Of a DNA stretch of 64,000 bases, positions 1-9,315 are shown one piece after another. The notes under the pieces were generated by a model. It searched no databases and had not been told where the DNA came from. It was given only the letters and a program-made list of their open reading frames with translations. Origin of the DNA: Bacillus sp. A301a_S52. GTDB lineage: Bacteria > Bacillota > Bacilli > Bacillales > Salisediminibacteriaceae. The stretch spans positions 3,166,001 to 3,230,000 of the forward strand of contig JABXYP010000001.1 in the NCBI GenBank assembly GCA_024701455.1, in the 5' to 3' direction. The first letter of the stretch is position 1, and every line of letters begins with the position of its first letter. The position numbers were made by a program, and so were the translations under genes.

Positions 1-269
1 TGTCTATATATTGTTAAGTGTGGTTGATAGCCCTTAACTAAATTTGGACATGCAGCGAGACCAGGACAGTTGTCACAGTTTTGCCATTGCTCTTTATATT
101 GATAGAGCTCGTTCAAGCCGTTATCTCTTTGCTCAGTCGTCAATTCAGGATATGAGGCTAAAAAAGAGCGTATACGAGCATCTTCTAACACGTCGTTCTT
201 TAATTTTTGAAATTGCTGTTGAAGACGCGGGTTAGAGAACTGTCGTAATGATTGATTAATAGACTCCAT
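1..269 (-). CDS. dnaI: Primosomal protein DnaI, N-terminal part (cut by window edge)
   Basis: Only the first ~89 codons are in the window; the gene runs off the left edge. DnaI loads the replicative helicase DnaC at oriC and at restart sites together with DnaB and DnaD. The visible part starts MESINQSLRQF and has a cysteine cluster (CDNCPGLAAC) matching the zinc-binding N-terminal domain of DnaI; the AAA+ domain would lie outside. The ATG is preceded by GGAGGG, and dnaB ends 15 bp upstream, as in the B. subtilis dnaB-dnaI operon. Identification rests on these residues and on synteny. Confidence 0.9.
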   Translation of the reverse strand, partial: MESINQSLRQFSNPRLQQQFQKLKNDVLEDARIRSFLASYPELTTEQRDNGLNELYQYKEQWQNCDNCPGLAACPNLVKGYQPHLTIYR

Positions 270-284
270 GCCCGATCCCTCCTT

Positions 285-1682
285 CTACTTGTTTTTCTTT
301 AATAAATCACGGTACTTCGCTGCTTCACGCTTGGCCTGTTCAAGCTCTTCAGTACTCCAATCTTCTTTTTGCCAATTTTCGTCCGTCATCCATTTTGGCT
401 GTGGTTCTTTCTTTACTTGACCACCGTATCCTTTTCCTTGACTAGAAATACTTTTTACTGATGCTGCTTTACTACTTTGACTCTTCTGATTTTCTTTCTT
501 TGCCAAAGCCATAGCATCTTGAACAGTTTGAATGTTTTTCCGTTTCCAATGACCTGCAATTTTAAAGGCAAGTGCTTTTGAAAGCTTTTTATCGTTCACC
601 ATAAAGATATAATCAAGTAAGACATTGACCACACCTGGCGTAAGTTTGTATTCGAAAATCAGGCGTTCAATAATATCTATATCCCCTTCATATACCTTTG
701 CACCATCACTTAATTCTTCTAAATATTCGATAGGAGCAGTAGTTTCAAAATAGGAGATTATTTTCTCTTCCTGTGTTTTCGGTTCTTTAGGAGCAGTTGC
801 TAGTTCTTCAGGTTGCTTTCTTAAGCCGAGTCTAGGTGGCTCATCAGCTTCACTCATTCGATAACGCCTTTTCGCTTGTAATCTTAATTGTTCGTCATCT
901 AATTGTTCTACATGGAGCATCGCATCTTGTACAATGTTAGCCATTTCCTCTGGTGAAAGCTTGTACATAAAAGCTAATTGGGTAATCAGCCGTTGATTTT
1001 GCTCTTTTTCTACCTCTTCCTTCGGTACAAAGCTTGGAAGAAAATCCATTAGTTTTTGAAAGTCGAACTGACTATCACCAATAGGATATGAGCTCTCAGA
1101 GGCAAGCCGTCCCGTCAAAGGGATCGAAGACGATAAAGCTTCAAGCATCTCAGGTGTCGTGCTTTTTAGCTCTGAAGGATGTAGAGATGTAAAGACTTCA
1201 CTAAAACCTTGTGTAATATTTTCTTTGTTTGTTATGTCAACACTACTAACAGCAAAATATTGCCGTAGTTCCCGATAATGATCTTTCGTGCCAAGACGAT
1301 TATATAGAAAAACACTTAAAAGGTCATCGTTAAAAAAATCTTTAGCGGACATTGGAGGATGAAGGTGGTAAAAATAATGATATTCATCCATCTCTTTTTC
1401 TCGGTATACCGTCATTAATCCAAGAGCTTCTAATTTTTTTCTCTCTGAAAATATAGCATCGAGATGTAAGCCCGTAAACGTCATAATTGTTTTATGAATT
1501 CTCGTAATTTTTTTTTGTGGTTGCTTTTGAACATCAATAGCTAATGTCATATAAAGACTGTATGCCACAGAACCAATAAGAGGCTGATAAAGAAGTGTTA
1601 ATACTTCCTGATCAGATACTTGTAAATAATCTGTCATATAGGCCGTATAACCATTCGAAGGGAGTACTTCTTTCCAGTGCAT
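285..1682 (-). CDS. dnaB: Replication initiation / membrane attachment protein DnaB
   Basis: This is the Bacillus-type DnaB helicase co-loader (not the E. coli helicase), acting with DnaD and DnaI at oriC and in PriA-dependent restart. The 465-residue product starts MHWKEVLPSNGY and has the DnaB/DnaD layout: an N-terminal winged-helix part, a charged middle, a C-terminal DnaD-like helical domain around residues 310-400 (EYLEELSDGAKVYEGD through NVLLDYIF), and a lysine-rich tail. Its length matches the family (about 470). AGGTG precedes the ATG. It lies between nrdR and dnaI, the classical order. Confidence 0.93.
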   Translation of the reverse strand: MHWKEVLPSNGYTAYMTDYLQVSDQEVLTLLYQPLIGSVAYSLYMTLAIDVQKQPQKKITRIHKTIMTFTGLHLDAIFSERKKLEALGLMTVYREKEMDEYHYFYHLHPPMSAKDFFNDDLLSVFLYNRLGTKDHYRELRQYFAVSSVDITNKENITQGFSEVFTSLHPSELKSTTPEMLEALSSSIPLTGRLASESSYPIGDSQFDFQKLMDFLPSFVPKEEVEKEQNQRLITQLAFMYKLSPEEMANIVQDAMLHVEQLDDEQLRLQAKRRYRMSEADEPPRLGLRKQPEELATAPKEPKTQEEKIISYFETTAPIEYLEELSDGAKVYEGDIDIIERLIFEYKLTPGVVNVLLDYIFMVNDKKLSKALAFKIAGHWKRKNIQTVQDAMALAKKENQKSQSSKAASVKSISSQGKGYGGQVKKEPQPKWMTDENWQKEDWSTEELEQAKREAAKYRDLLKKNK

Positions 1683-1725
1683 GCCATTTCACCTGATCTT
1701 TCCCACTTTATAGCTTTACATATAG

Positions 1726-1754
1726 AGAAAATGGAGCGCCCAGGCTCCATTTAT
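1726..1754 (-). terminator. Stem-loop between nrdR and dnaB
   Basis: AAATGGAGC pairs with GCTCCATTT around a short loop, overlapping the nrdR stop codon. On the minus strand it is followed by TTTTCTC. It could be a weak terminator or an attenuator giving partial read-through into dnaB. Confidence 0.6.
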
Positions 1755-2218
1755 TTGTCGTTATTACCTTTGTTGATGAGCTCTTTAAGTTCATCGACAA
1801 ACACATTTATATCCTTAAATTGTCTATACACTGAAGCAAATCTGACATAAGCCACATCATCAGTTGTTGCTAAGGATTCCATTACATTTTCACCAATTTC
1901 ATCACTACTTACTTCCGATAAGCCTTGATTGCGTATATCTTTCTCTACATCTTCAGTAATACTTTCTAATTTCTCTAATGGGACAGGACGTTTCTCACAG
2001 GCCCGAATTAGACCACGAAGGAGTTTTTCCCTGCTAAATTCTTCTCTATTCCCATCTTTTTTCACTACGATAAGAGGCGTTTTCTCTACCCTTTCGAACG
2101 TTGTGAATCGATAGCTACATGCGTCGCATTCTCTTCTACGGCGAATTGAGCGTCCTTCATCACTTGGTCGGGAATCAAGAACCCTCGTCCCGTTGTGCTG
2201 ACAATTAGGGCATATCAT
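1751..2218 (-). CDS. nrdR: Transcriptional repressor NrdR
   Basis: NrdR is an ATP-cone repressor that binds NrdR boxes before ribonucleotide reductase genes and senses dATP/ATP. The 155-residue protein starts with a zinc ribbon (CPNCQHNGT at residues 3-11, then CDACSYRF near 31-38) containing the conserved RRRREC segment. The ATP-cone follows at about 50-140 ([20 protein letters not shown]). The length is typical. GGAGTGACG precedes the ATG. It sits directly upstream of dnaB, as in other Bacillaceae. Confidence 0.96.
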   Translation of the reverse strand: MICPNCQHNGTRVLDSRPSDEGRSIRRRRECDACSYRFTTFERVEKTPLIVVKKDGNREEFSREKLLRGLIRACEKRPVPLEKLESITEDVEKDIRNQGLSEVSSDEIGENVMESLATTDDVAYVRFASVYRQFKDINVFVDELKELINKGNNDK

Positions 2219-2296
2219 GACTCGTCACTCCATTCGTACACGAATTGTTAGATCTCAAAGATGTAATTATGGGTTTACTAAATTAATGGTATCGTT

Positions 2297-2704
2297 CTAT
2301 TTAGCTAATTCATCACCTAAGCCTGTACCTACAAATTGCAATCGCTTATCCAAATCTGTATATAGTTCACCGATCATTTTACGACTATGTCCAAAATCTG
2401 TGAATAAGAACGTTTCAGTAGAAACAGAAAAGTCCACTGCTGTACGAAACGGCCGGACCATTATGATAGTAGCCACAACGAAGGCTTTCTTTCCGCTTTT
2501 TACGTTAACGACAATTTCGCCATGGTCCTCAGAAACAGAGGCAACTTCAAACCCTTTTCGATTTCTTAACATCGTTTCTACTTCCGTCATTGCTTTATCT
2601 TTCATCGTCTTATAATAACGTGTTTTGAGGCTGTCTTCGTGATGGTGTTCTCTTGTTTCAGTACTAGTACTAAAAATTTTTTTAAATGTATTTTTTATTC
2701 CCAT
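2297..2704 (-). CDS. Conserved Bacillaceae small cytosolic protein, function unknown
   Basis: The 135-residue product starts MGIKNTFKKIFST after a GGGAG site. It has a charged, histidine-containing N-terminal stretch (TREHHHEDSLKTRYY) and a compact alpha/beta part (VRPFRTAVDFSVSTETFL). There is no signal peptide, membrane segment or enzymatic motif. It resembles small proteins labelled only 'cytosolic protein' in Bacillus genomes; a relation to DUF1499 is possible but I could not confirm it. Placement between nrdR and speD suggests a normal housekeeping locus rather than a transferred gene. Confidence 0.75.
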   Translation of the reverse strand: MGIKNTFKKIFSTSTETREHHHEDSLKTRYYKTMKDKAMTEVETMLRNRKGFEVASVSEDHGEIVVNVKSGKKAFVVATIIMVRPFRTAVDFSVSTETFLFTDFGHSRKMIGELYTDLDKRLQFVGTGLGDELAK

Positions 2705-2763
2705 AGCATACCATCTCCCACCTTATTACCTATAAGGATAGCAGTAAATCGCGATTTGTTCAA

Positions 2764-2797
2764 TTGAAAAAACGCTCTCATGAAGACAGAGAGCGTT
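2764..2797 (-). terminator. Rho-independent terminator of speD
   Basis: The 9-bp perfect stem AACGCTCTC/GAGAGCGTT, read on the minus strand, is followed by TTTTTT, 12 bp past the speD stop codon. Confidence 0.9.
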
Positions 2798-2808
2798 CAT
2801 GAAAGCTG

Positions 2809-3201
2809 TCAGGACATACCAACTTCCACTGTTTTTTTGTTAGCAATTGCAATAGGGCCCATCCCTCTAGGAATTTCTATCACTTCACTTGTCTTAGCAT
2901 GAAGCTCACGTGATATATAATCAGATGCCACATGAGGGTCAATACGATCTCCACATGTGTAAACATCAATGCTAGCGTATCCATGTTCAGGGAAACTGTG
3001 GATTGTTAAGTGAGATTCGCTAATAATGACAACGCCACTAACCCCTTGAGGGGCAAATTTGTGAAAAGCCACTTCTCTTACTTCTGCTCCCGCTTCTAAA
3101 GCTGCATTGACAAAAAGCTTCTCTATAAATTCTATATCATTTAATTTAGTTGTGTCACAACCCCATAGTTCGGTAATGATATGTCTTCCCATTGTTTCCA
3201 T
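2809..3201 (-). CDS. speD: S-adenosylmethionine decarboxylase proenzyme
   Basis: SpeD makes decarboxylated SAM, the aminopropyl donor for spermidine synthesis. It is a pyruvoyl enzyme: the chain cleaves itself before Ser63, seen here as SES-HLTIH (Ser63, His64), with the processing and catalytic residues His68 and Cys83 at the positions known from the Thermotoga enzyme. The 130-residue form from METMGRH is preferred over an upstream in-frame Met (3228) because AAAGGGGG lies at the right distance and the family starts METMGRH. In B. subtilis gapB follows; here the next gene is coaE after a long gap. Confidence 0.96.
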   Translation of the reverse strand: METMGRHIITELWGCDTTKLNDIEFIEKLFVNAALEAGAEVREVAFHKFAPQGVSGVVIISESHLTIHSFPEHGYASIDVYTCGDRIDPHVASDYISRELHAKTSEVIEIPRGMGPIAIANKKTVEVGMS

Positions 3202-3893
3202 GGTCAAATCCCCCTTTGAGTTTAGCATGGAGGTGCTTTAGTTACTAGTTACTGGGGGAAAGTTAGTCCTAAGAGGTCCTAACCCTTGAGTAACAACTAT
3301 TCTCCAATATGCTTAGTATCATGCTCACGAAAATTAGTATACTGTGTTTAATATACCAATGCAAATACTTTTTAACCCGTTTTAAAAAAAGAATTAATTG
3401 CTTTCTAAGCATACTTCTTTGCGTGACTCTCGCCATACCATTTTATGCTTTAAAAAAATCCCCATAATTAATTTCAAAAATAAGGAAGATAATATTTAGC
3501 CCTAGATCCGTAATGTAAATTTATAAATGAGTTGATTCATAATGATATTTTTAAAGCAGTAACACGAATAATAGGTAATAATAATTTCATTTAATAGACG
3601 GATGATCAAACGAACCTTTAATCAGTGGGGAGTTCATTCTTCTCCCACTGATTGTTAGTTGAGTTAATCAAGACATTAACGGCCGTTAGCTCCCATCTAA
3701 GAAGTGAAGGTTACAATCATTATTGGAATGATGACATTCATTCACGTATATGGATCTCAAAACTTTCGATTTAATTTCGTTAGACGATTAGTGAAATCTT
3801 TTATTGGTCACCGCTTACTGCTAGCAACACTTAAGTTGAAAGCATAAGATTCTGCTTGAAATTGGAAATGGAGCCCTTTAAAATTGGACTCCA
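3202..3893. other. Long intergenic region between speD and coaE
   Basis: There is no supported gene in about 690 bp. It should contain the speD promoter at its left end and holds one copy of the dispersed hairpin repeat at 3608-3700. B. subtilis has gapB here; I see no gapB remnant. Confidence 0.7.
3608..3700 (+). repeat. Dispersed intergenic hairpin repeat, copy A (short form)
   Basis: It contains AAACGAACCTTTAATCAGTG, then an imperfect hairpin (AATCAGTGGGGAG ... CTCCCACTGATTG), then TTGAGTTAATCAAGACATTA and a small palindrome TAACGGCCGTTA. It is the same family as the copies near 16.1, 18.2, 30.7, 35.6 and 46.3 kb and lacks the internal extra module of the long copies. Confidence 0.85.
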
Positions 3894-3897
3894 TTAT
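3864..3897 (-). terminator. Probable terminator of coaE
   Basis: AATGGAG and CTCCATT pair across a 15-nt loop at the coaE stop codon. The T-tract on the minus strand is short (TTTCC), so this is a moderate call. Confidence 0.5.
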
Positions 3898-4487
3898 AAC
3901 GCCTTTAAGTTATTCAACAAAGTTGTCACTTGCTTTCTCGTATGTGTTAAGTCAGAGGAGTTATCGATAATATAGGTAGCATATGCCTTCTTTTTATCAA
4001 GAGATAATTGAGAGTTAATGCGTTTTAATGCCTCTTCCTCTGTATAGTTGTTGCGTTCTTTCAAGCGTTTTAATTGAATGCTTTTCGGAACATATACAAG
4101 TAGGATATTATCTACTAAATAAAAGAGTTCTCCTTCTATAAGAAGTGGGATATCAAGTATAACAATCGGATGTCCTTCTTTTTGTAAAGACTCAGCTTGA
4201 TCTTTCAATTCTTTTCTTACTTGCGGATGAACAATTTGGTTTAATACATCTCTTTCTTTATCATCATTAAAGATGATCTCGCCTAGTTTTTCTCTGTTTA
4301 GTTGGCCATCTTGCTTAAGAATTGCTAATCCAAAATGATCAATAATTTGATGATACGCTTTTTTTCCAGATTTAACGACATTACGGGCAATAATATCTGC
4401 ATCCACAACAGGGATCCCTTCATCACGCATCATTTGAGACACCGTACTTTTTCCACTCGCTATACCACCTGTAAGACCAATGATCAA
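3894..4487 (-). CDS. coaE: Dephospho-CoA kinase
   Basis: CoaE phosphorylates dephospho-CoA, the last step of coenzyme A synthesis. The P-loop is GLTGGIASGKST near the N-terminus, with the family motifs DADIIAR and DIPLL. The longest frame starts at 4520 with METVVFLGGG, but that part lies inside the end of ytaF. A TTG at 4487 follows GGGGGGTGG by 4 nt and gives LIIGLTGG and 197 residues, the B. subtilis length, so the TTG start is preferred. It sits 20 bp after ytaF in a ytaF-coaE unit. Confidence 0.93.
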   Translation of the reverse strand: MIIGLTGGIASGKSTVSQMMRDEGIPVVDADIIARNVVKSGKKAYHQIIDHFGLAILKQDGQLNREKLGEIIFNDDKERDVLNQIVHPQVRKELKDQAESLQKEGHPIVILDIPLLIEGELFYLVDNILLVYVPKSIQLKRLKERNNYTEEEALKRINSQLSLDKKKAYATYIIDNSSDLTHTRKQVTTLLNNLKAL

Positions 4488-4507
4488 GCTTCCACCCCCC
4501 AAAAATA

Positions 4508-5146
4508 CTACAGTTTCCATATACCGATAAAAATCAGCAGAACACCTGGTAAAAAAGAAAGCTTTTTTAATTTTTCAGAATGATTAAGCCACACACCACA
4601 CCATTTTCCAGCGGTCAAAAATACGCCACACATCACGGCTACACTTAGGGAAAGAAGCCACGGTGACACTCCAAAAAGTGCTGCACCAAGACCTGCACCA
4701 AATGCATCCAAGGAAAGGGCGACACCTAGCAGAACAGCCTCTACTCCTGTTATTGAACCTGAGTCGTCTAAATCAGCTGCCATTGGCTTTTTTAATACAT
4801 GAATGGCAATTCCGAGACGCTTTAATTCTACATTCATAAGGATTTTTTCCTGTTTCAGAGCGTTGGAATGAATAGGCGGCTTTTTATATACTTGGAACAA
4901 GGCATAAAGGCCGATCATAATAAGAAGTATACCGCCTAACGTCTCAGCAAGTTCAGGTGCCATTAAAGTACTGATTGTATGACCTATCCACATGGCGAGT
5001 AGAATGGCAGTAGCAGAGCAACACATGATGAATAAAACAGATAACATTGGCAGCTTCATTTGCCGTAATCCGTAGGTAAGGCCAACACTGAAACTATCTA
5101 AACTGACAGCAAACGCAAGAATAAGTAATGACAGTAATTCGGTCAA
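4508..5146 (-). CDS. ytaF: Sporulation membrane protein YtaF (MntP-like)
   Basis: This is a six-helix membrane protein of the MntP/YtaF family with the paired duplicated motif AVSLDSFSVGL near residue 14 and ALSLDAFGAGLGAA near residue 139; the acidic LD in each repeat is typical of the family. B. subtilis YtaF is linked to sporulation, but its substrate is not established, so a cation-exporter role is only suggested. The start codon is TTG (5144-5146) after GGAGG. It lies between mutM and coaE as in Bacillus. Confidence 0.9.
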   Translation of the reverse strand: MTELLSLLILAFAVSLDSFSVGLTYGLRQMKLPMLSVLFIMCCSATAILLAMWIGHTISTLMAPELAETLGGILLIMIGLYALFQVYKKPPIHSNALKQEKILMNVELKRLGIAIHVLKKPMAADLDDSGSITGVEAVLLGVALSLDAFGAGLGAALFGVSPWLLSLSVAVMCGVFLTAGKWCGVWLNHSEKLKKLSFLPGVLLIFIGIWKL

Positions 5147-5248
5147 TGGAATGAGCCTCCTTCTTACTTAAACTAAGTTATTATATGGCAGAGGCCCATC
5201 CATTGTACGTTAATCTTATTTATTTCATACAGTTGTAACTAAATGCCT

Positions 5249-6076
5249 TCACGGCAACTGGCATGTTGGGCACGTGTGTGTCCCTCTCCCACCAACGACA
5301 GAGCGAACGATCAAACCGTCACACGTACGACACGGTTCACCAGCTCGACCATACACATTTAATTGTTGCTGAAACATCCCCATTTCACCTTGACCATTTA
5401 CGTAAGACTTAATTGAAGAACCGCCAGCTTCCACTGCATCACTCAGGGTCTGTTTAATACTTATAAAAAGCTGTTCAATCTCGTCATCAGTTAACATATT
5501 GGCTGTTTTCTCCGGGTGCACCCTTGCTTTAAATAGAGCTTCATCCACATAAATATTACCTAAACCCGCTACAATCGTTTGATCTAGTAAAGCTGATTTA
5601 ATTGCTCTCGTCGTTTTTTCTAGTTGTTTTTTTAATCTGGCTGATGAAAAATCAGGTGATAGTGGCTCAGGCCCTAATTTTGCGAGAGGAAGCTGCTGAA
5701 ATTCTGTATCGATTGGAAACAGATGCATCGTTCCAAATTTACGGACGTCCGCATATCTAAGCTCTTTACCACTCTCAAGGAAAAATCGCACATGCGTATG
5801 CTTCGATGTAGGCACACCATGTTCAAAAACACCATAGCGGCCTTCCATGCGCAAATGAGATACTAGGCTGTAATCATCGAGACGAAAGATTAAAAATTTC
5901 CCTCTTCTCTCGATCGATTTAAATGTTTGCCCAGCCAACATCGTACTAAAAAGTGCTGTGTCATCTGGCTCTTTAATCATTTTGGGCCATTCAACGGTGA
6001 CCTTCGTGACCTTTTCATTTTTAATGAGCTCAGTTAATGTTCGTTTCACCGTTTCTACTTCTGGTAGTTCTGGCAT
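5249..6076 (-). CDS. mutM: Formamidopyrimidine-DNA glycosylase (Fpg)
   Basis: MutM excises oxidised purines such as 8-oxoguanine and cuts the abasic site. The protein must start MPELPEVETV because Pro at position 2 becomes the catalytic N-terminus, with the next Glu assisting. I therefore place the start at 6076, three codons inside the longest frame, with AGGTG 8 nt upstream. The H2TH region (LLDQTIVAGLGNIYVDEALF) and the C-terminal zinc finger (CRTCDGLIVR ... HTCPTC) are intact. It directly follows polA. Confidence 0.96.
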   Translation of the reverse strand: MPELPEVETVKRTLTELIKNEKVTKVTVEWPKMIKEPDDTALFSTMLAGQTFKSIERRGKFLIFRLDDYSLVSHLRMEGRYGVFEHGVPTSKHTHVRFFLESGKELRYADVRKFGTMHLFPIDTEFQQLPLAKLGPEPLSPDFSSARLKKQLEKTTRAIKSALLDQTIVAGLGNIYVDEALFKARVHPEKTANMLTDDEIEQLFISIKQTLSDAVEAGGSSIKSYVNGQGEMGMFQQQLNVYGRAGEPCRTCDGLIVRSVVGGRGTHTCPTCQLP

Positions 6077-6107
6077 ATCGTTCACCTACTTTTTCTCATG
6101 TTACTTA

Positions 6108-8744
6108 TTATTTTGCATCGTACCAAGTAGCACCGTGTGCCACATCTGCTATCAACGGAACATCCAGTTCTACCGCTTTCTCCATAACCTCAGGTACAAG
6201 CTTAGTCATCTGTTCTAGTTCTTCTTCTGGCACTTCAAAAATAAGTTCATCATGGACTTGTAAAAGAAGACGTGATCTCATGTTTTGTTCTTCCATTTTT
6301 TCAGCCATATCTACCATCGCTTTTTTAATAATATCAGCAGCACTTCCTTGAATCGGAGTATTCATCGCTGTTCGTTCAGCAAAGCTGCGTTGATTAAAAT
6401 TGCGACTCGTAAGCTCAGGTAAATAACGACGTCTGTGCAGCATCGTTGTAACAAATCCTTTCTCCCGTGCGTCTTCCACGATCGTATCCATATACTCTTT
6501 TACACCCGGATAACTTTCAAAGTACCTATCTATAAAAGTTCGCGCCTCTTTCCTTGTGATCCCCAAGTTTTGTGACAATCCGTAATCGCTAATACCATAA
6601 ACGATGCCAAAGTTCACTGCTTTCGCTGTTCGTCTCATATTATTCGTAACTTCTGGATGATCCACTCCAAAAACATCCATCGCTGTTTTGGTATGTACAT
6701 CCATATTCTCATTAAATGCTTGCTTTAAATTGGCATCTTGAGAAATATGGGCGAGTACACGTAATTCAATTTGTGAATAATCAGCAGCTAAGATTCGTGC
6801 ATGTTTATTTTCTGGTATAAAAGCGTGACGAATTTTCCGTCCTTCTTCAAGTCGTATTGGGATATTTTGCAAGTTAGGTTCAGTTGAGCTTAATCTTCCC
6901 GTTTGGGTGATTGCTTGATTAAAAATCGTATGAATCTTCCCGGTCTTTTTATGAAGCACTTTTAACAGCCCTTCAATGTATGTGGAATTGAGTTTTCCTA
7001 ATTGGCGATAATGCAATATTAACGGTATCACCTCATGAGAATCTTGTAATTTTTCTAATACATCAGCTGAAGTAGAGTAACCCGTTTTCGTTTTTTTAAT
7101 GACAGGCAGGTTTAGTTTTTCGAATAACACTTCACCAAGCTGTTTAGGAGAATTAATATTAAATTCTGTACCTACAAGCTCATAGATCTCTTTTTCCATT
7201 TTTTCTAGCCGATGTGATAAGTCTTTTCCCATTTCTCTTAGGACATTTCCGTCCACTGCAACACCATTCATTTCCATTCTTCCAAGAATAACAGATAACG
7301 GCATTTCGAGTTTTTCAAATAAATCTAATTGGTCATTTCGTTGCAATTCTCCGTATAATATATCTTTTAATTCAAGCAAAGCCGCGGCTTTACGTCCTAA
7401 ATGTTGAGATAATATAGTGACGTCAGGAATATGGCGTTTCTTACCCTTACCATATACCGATTCATCTAACTGCACTTGAAGGCTTTTCTGGCGTTTAGCA
7501 ATATCGGCTAAATCATGTGAACTTGCAGATGGATTAATTAAATAAGAAGCTATCTGCACATCAAATATGATGCCATTCATGACAACATCCTGCCATCCAA
7601 GGGCCACAACTGCCCTTTTAGCATTAAAAATGTACTTATGTTTAGTGGCATCAGACGCCCAGTTTTTAAACACATCACTTTTTAATGCTATATCCGCCGA
7701 TAAATAATACGTACCTGTTTCATTAGCTATCGCTAGACCGATAATATCAGCTTGGTGATAATTTTCCTCTAATACTTCAACGACTATTGCTGATGGTGAT
7801 TGAAGCATGTCTTCTGTCACGTGATTAACACGTTGTACGTCTAGATCTTCCATCTCCTCTGAATCAGAGAGAGTTACCTCCATTCCAAGTCGATCAAGGA
7901 GCGAATTAAATTCTAATTCTTTAAACAAGCTGATTAGCTCATCGTTCTTTCTTTCACCTAACTTTAGCTCATCAAGGGTAATGGTTACTGGCGCATCAAG
8001 CATAATTTCTGCAAGCTTTTTACTCATAAATGCTTGCTCTTTATTTTGTTCAAGGTTTTCTTTTAATTTTTTGCCACTTACACTGTCAATTGCCTCATAA
8101 ACACCTTCAACGGTCTTGTGCTCTTTAAGTAGTTTTAAGGCCGTTTTTTCTCCAATTCCTGGTACTCCGGGAATATTATCTGAGCTATCTCCCATCAACC
8201 CCTTCATATCAACAATTTGTTTAGGGGTTATGCCATATGTATCGTCTACCAATTTCAGATCATACGTATCTACATTGGTAATACCTTTTCGTGTCAATGA
8301 AACATGAACATTTGTTGATACAAGCTGCAGTAAATCTTTATCACCTGTATAAATATTAACTTGCCATTGCTTTTGCTCGTTAACTGCTTTTGTGGCAAGG
8401 GTTCCAATAATGTCATCGGCTTCATAATTATCTACTTCATAGTAGCTAATATTAAAAGCCTTTAGTAAATCTCTCATAATTGGTAGCTGCTCAGCTAGTT
8501 CTGGCGGGGTCTTCTCACGTTTCCCTTTATATTCTTTAAATGTGGCATGTCTAAATGTTGTTTTACCTGCATCAAATGCTACAAGCATGTGTGTCGGTTG
8601 TTCGTCCTCTAATATTTTTAAGATCATCGTTGTAAAGCCGTATACAGCATTTGTGTAGACGCCTTTTTCATTATTTAAAAGTGGTAATGCAAAGAAAGCA
8701 CGATATGCAATACTATTTCCGTCTACTAAGACGAGTTTTTCCAC
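6108..8744 (-). CDS. polA: DNA polymerase I
   Basis: PolA fills gaps and removes RNA primers. Domains in order: 5'-3' exonuclease (residues ~1-290; DIPGVPGIGEKTA), a 3'-5' exonuclease-like domain (~300-470) and the polymerase palm/fingers (DYSQIELRVLAHIS, the RRTAKAVNFGIVYG helix, QVHDELIFEVP). In the exonuclease-like domain the catalytic D-x-E is replaced (VVEVLEEN), so proofreading is probably lost, as in other Bacillus Pol I enzymes. The GTG at 8744 is chosen as start because GAGGTG precedes it by 6 nt and the next residues (EKLVLVDGN) fit the family. 878 residues. Confidence 0.96.
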   Translation of the reverse strand: MEKLVLVDGNSIAYRAFFALPLLNNEKGVYTNAVYGFTTMILKILEDEQPTHMLVAFDAGKTTFRHATFKEYKGKREKTPPELAEQLPIMRDLLKAFNISYYEVDNYEADDIIGTLATKAVNEQKQWQVNIYTGDKDLLQLVSTNVHVSLTRKGITNVDTYDLKLVDDTYGITPKQIVDMKGLMGDSSDNIPGVPGIGEKTALKLLKEHKTVEGVYEAIDSVSGKKLKENLEQNKEQAFMSKKLAEIMLDAPVTITLDELKLGERKNDELISLFKELEFNSLLDRLGMEVTLSDSEEMEDLDVQRVNHVTEDMLQSPSAIVVEVLEENYHQADIIGLAIANETGTYYLSADIALKSDVFKNWASDATKHKYIFNAKRAVVALGWQDVVMNGIIFDVQIASYLINPSASSHDLADIAKRQKSLQVQLDESVYGKGKKRHIPDVTILSQHLGRKAAALLELKDILYGELQRNDQLDLFEKLEMPLSVILGRMEMNGVAVDGNVLREMGKDLSHRLEKMEKEIYELVGTEFNINSPKQLGEVLFEKLNLPVIKKTKTGYSTSADVLEKLQDSHEVIPLILHYRQLGKLNSTYIEGLLKVLHKKTGKIHTIFNQAITQTGRLSSTEPNLQNIPIRLEEGRKIRHAFIPENKHARILAADYSQIELRVLAHISQDANLKQAFNENMDVHTKTAMDVFGVDHPEVTNNMRRTAKAVNFGIVYGISDYGLSQNLGITRKEARTFIDRYFESYPGVKEYMDTIVEDAREKGFVTTMLHRRRYLPELTSRNFNQRSFAERTAMNTPIQGSAADIIKKAMVDMAEKMEEQNMRSRLLLQVHDELIFEVPEEELEQMTKLVPEVMEKAVELDVPLIADVAHGATWYDAK

Positions 8745-9315
8745 ATTCAACACCTCGTTTTTAATTAATATTTTTATTCTATCATGAATTCTGTTTTTTC
8801 ATTATTGAATTGGTTTATAAAGACGCTCAAAAAGAAGTTAGCTTTGAAGGGATAACAGGTTAATGAGTGAGTTTATGTTAGTGAAGTTATTCCTAAAATT
8901 AGTGTGAACCGCCTAGAAAAAATAACGCCTTCTTACAAGTTTAACTTGACCTATCATCCAGAAAAAATGCTCTTCTTTTTTAGCCTAAGCCACTTACTTT
9001 TTCTTTGCTCAGTACAAGAGATACATATGAATGTAGAGATTAACATACCATGTGGGCATAAATTCGAATGTATATGTGTGGATAGAAGGGGAAAATCATG
9101 TTTGGGTTTGTATTGTGACGTAGAAAAGGAGCGAGAGTCCAGGGGGGAACTTTCGCTCACTACGGAAAACGGAAAGATTAATGAGAAGTCAGAATGGTTC
9201 CTCCTGATAATCGTTCATCCTTAGCCGTTTCCAATAAACAGTCACTCTTACAATATACCGAACAACTGTTAATTAACTTTAAAGAGACTGTAAAGTTATT
9301 ATTACATCTGACAAA
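8745..9315. other. Intergenic region between phoR and polA
   Basis: About 570 bp with no convincing gene. An open frame at 8904-9224 has no ribosome site and an unlikely protein. An imperfect GAGCGA/TCGCTC hairpin near 9128-9159 could terminate phoR transcripts on the minus strand (CCTTTTC follows). Confidence 0.55.

Noticed and set aside
44..235. Short plus-strand open frame at the left edge
   Set aside because: It is antisense to dnaI, which is clearly coding on the minus strand.
2217..2615. Open frame opposite to the conserved small protein gene
   Set aside because: It lies on the other strand of a better-supported gene with a ribosome site and has no family features.
8904..9224. Open frame of 106 codons between polA and phoR
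   Set aside because: No ribosome-binding site, odd composition and no recognisable family; overlaps a possible phoR terminator.
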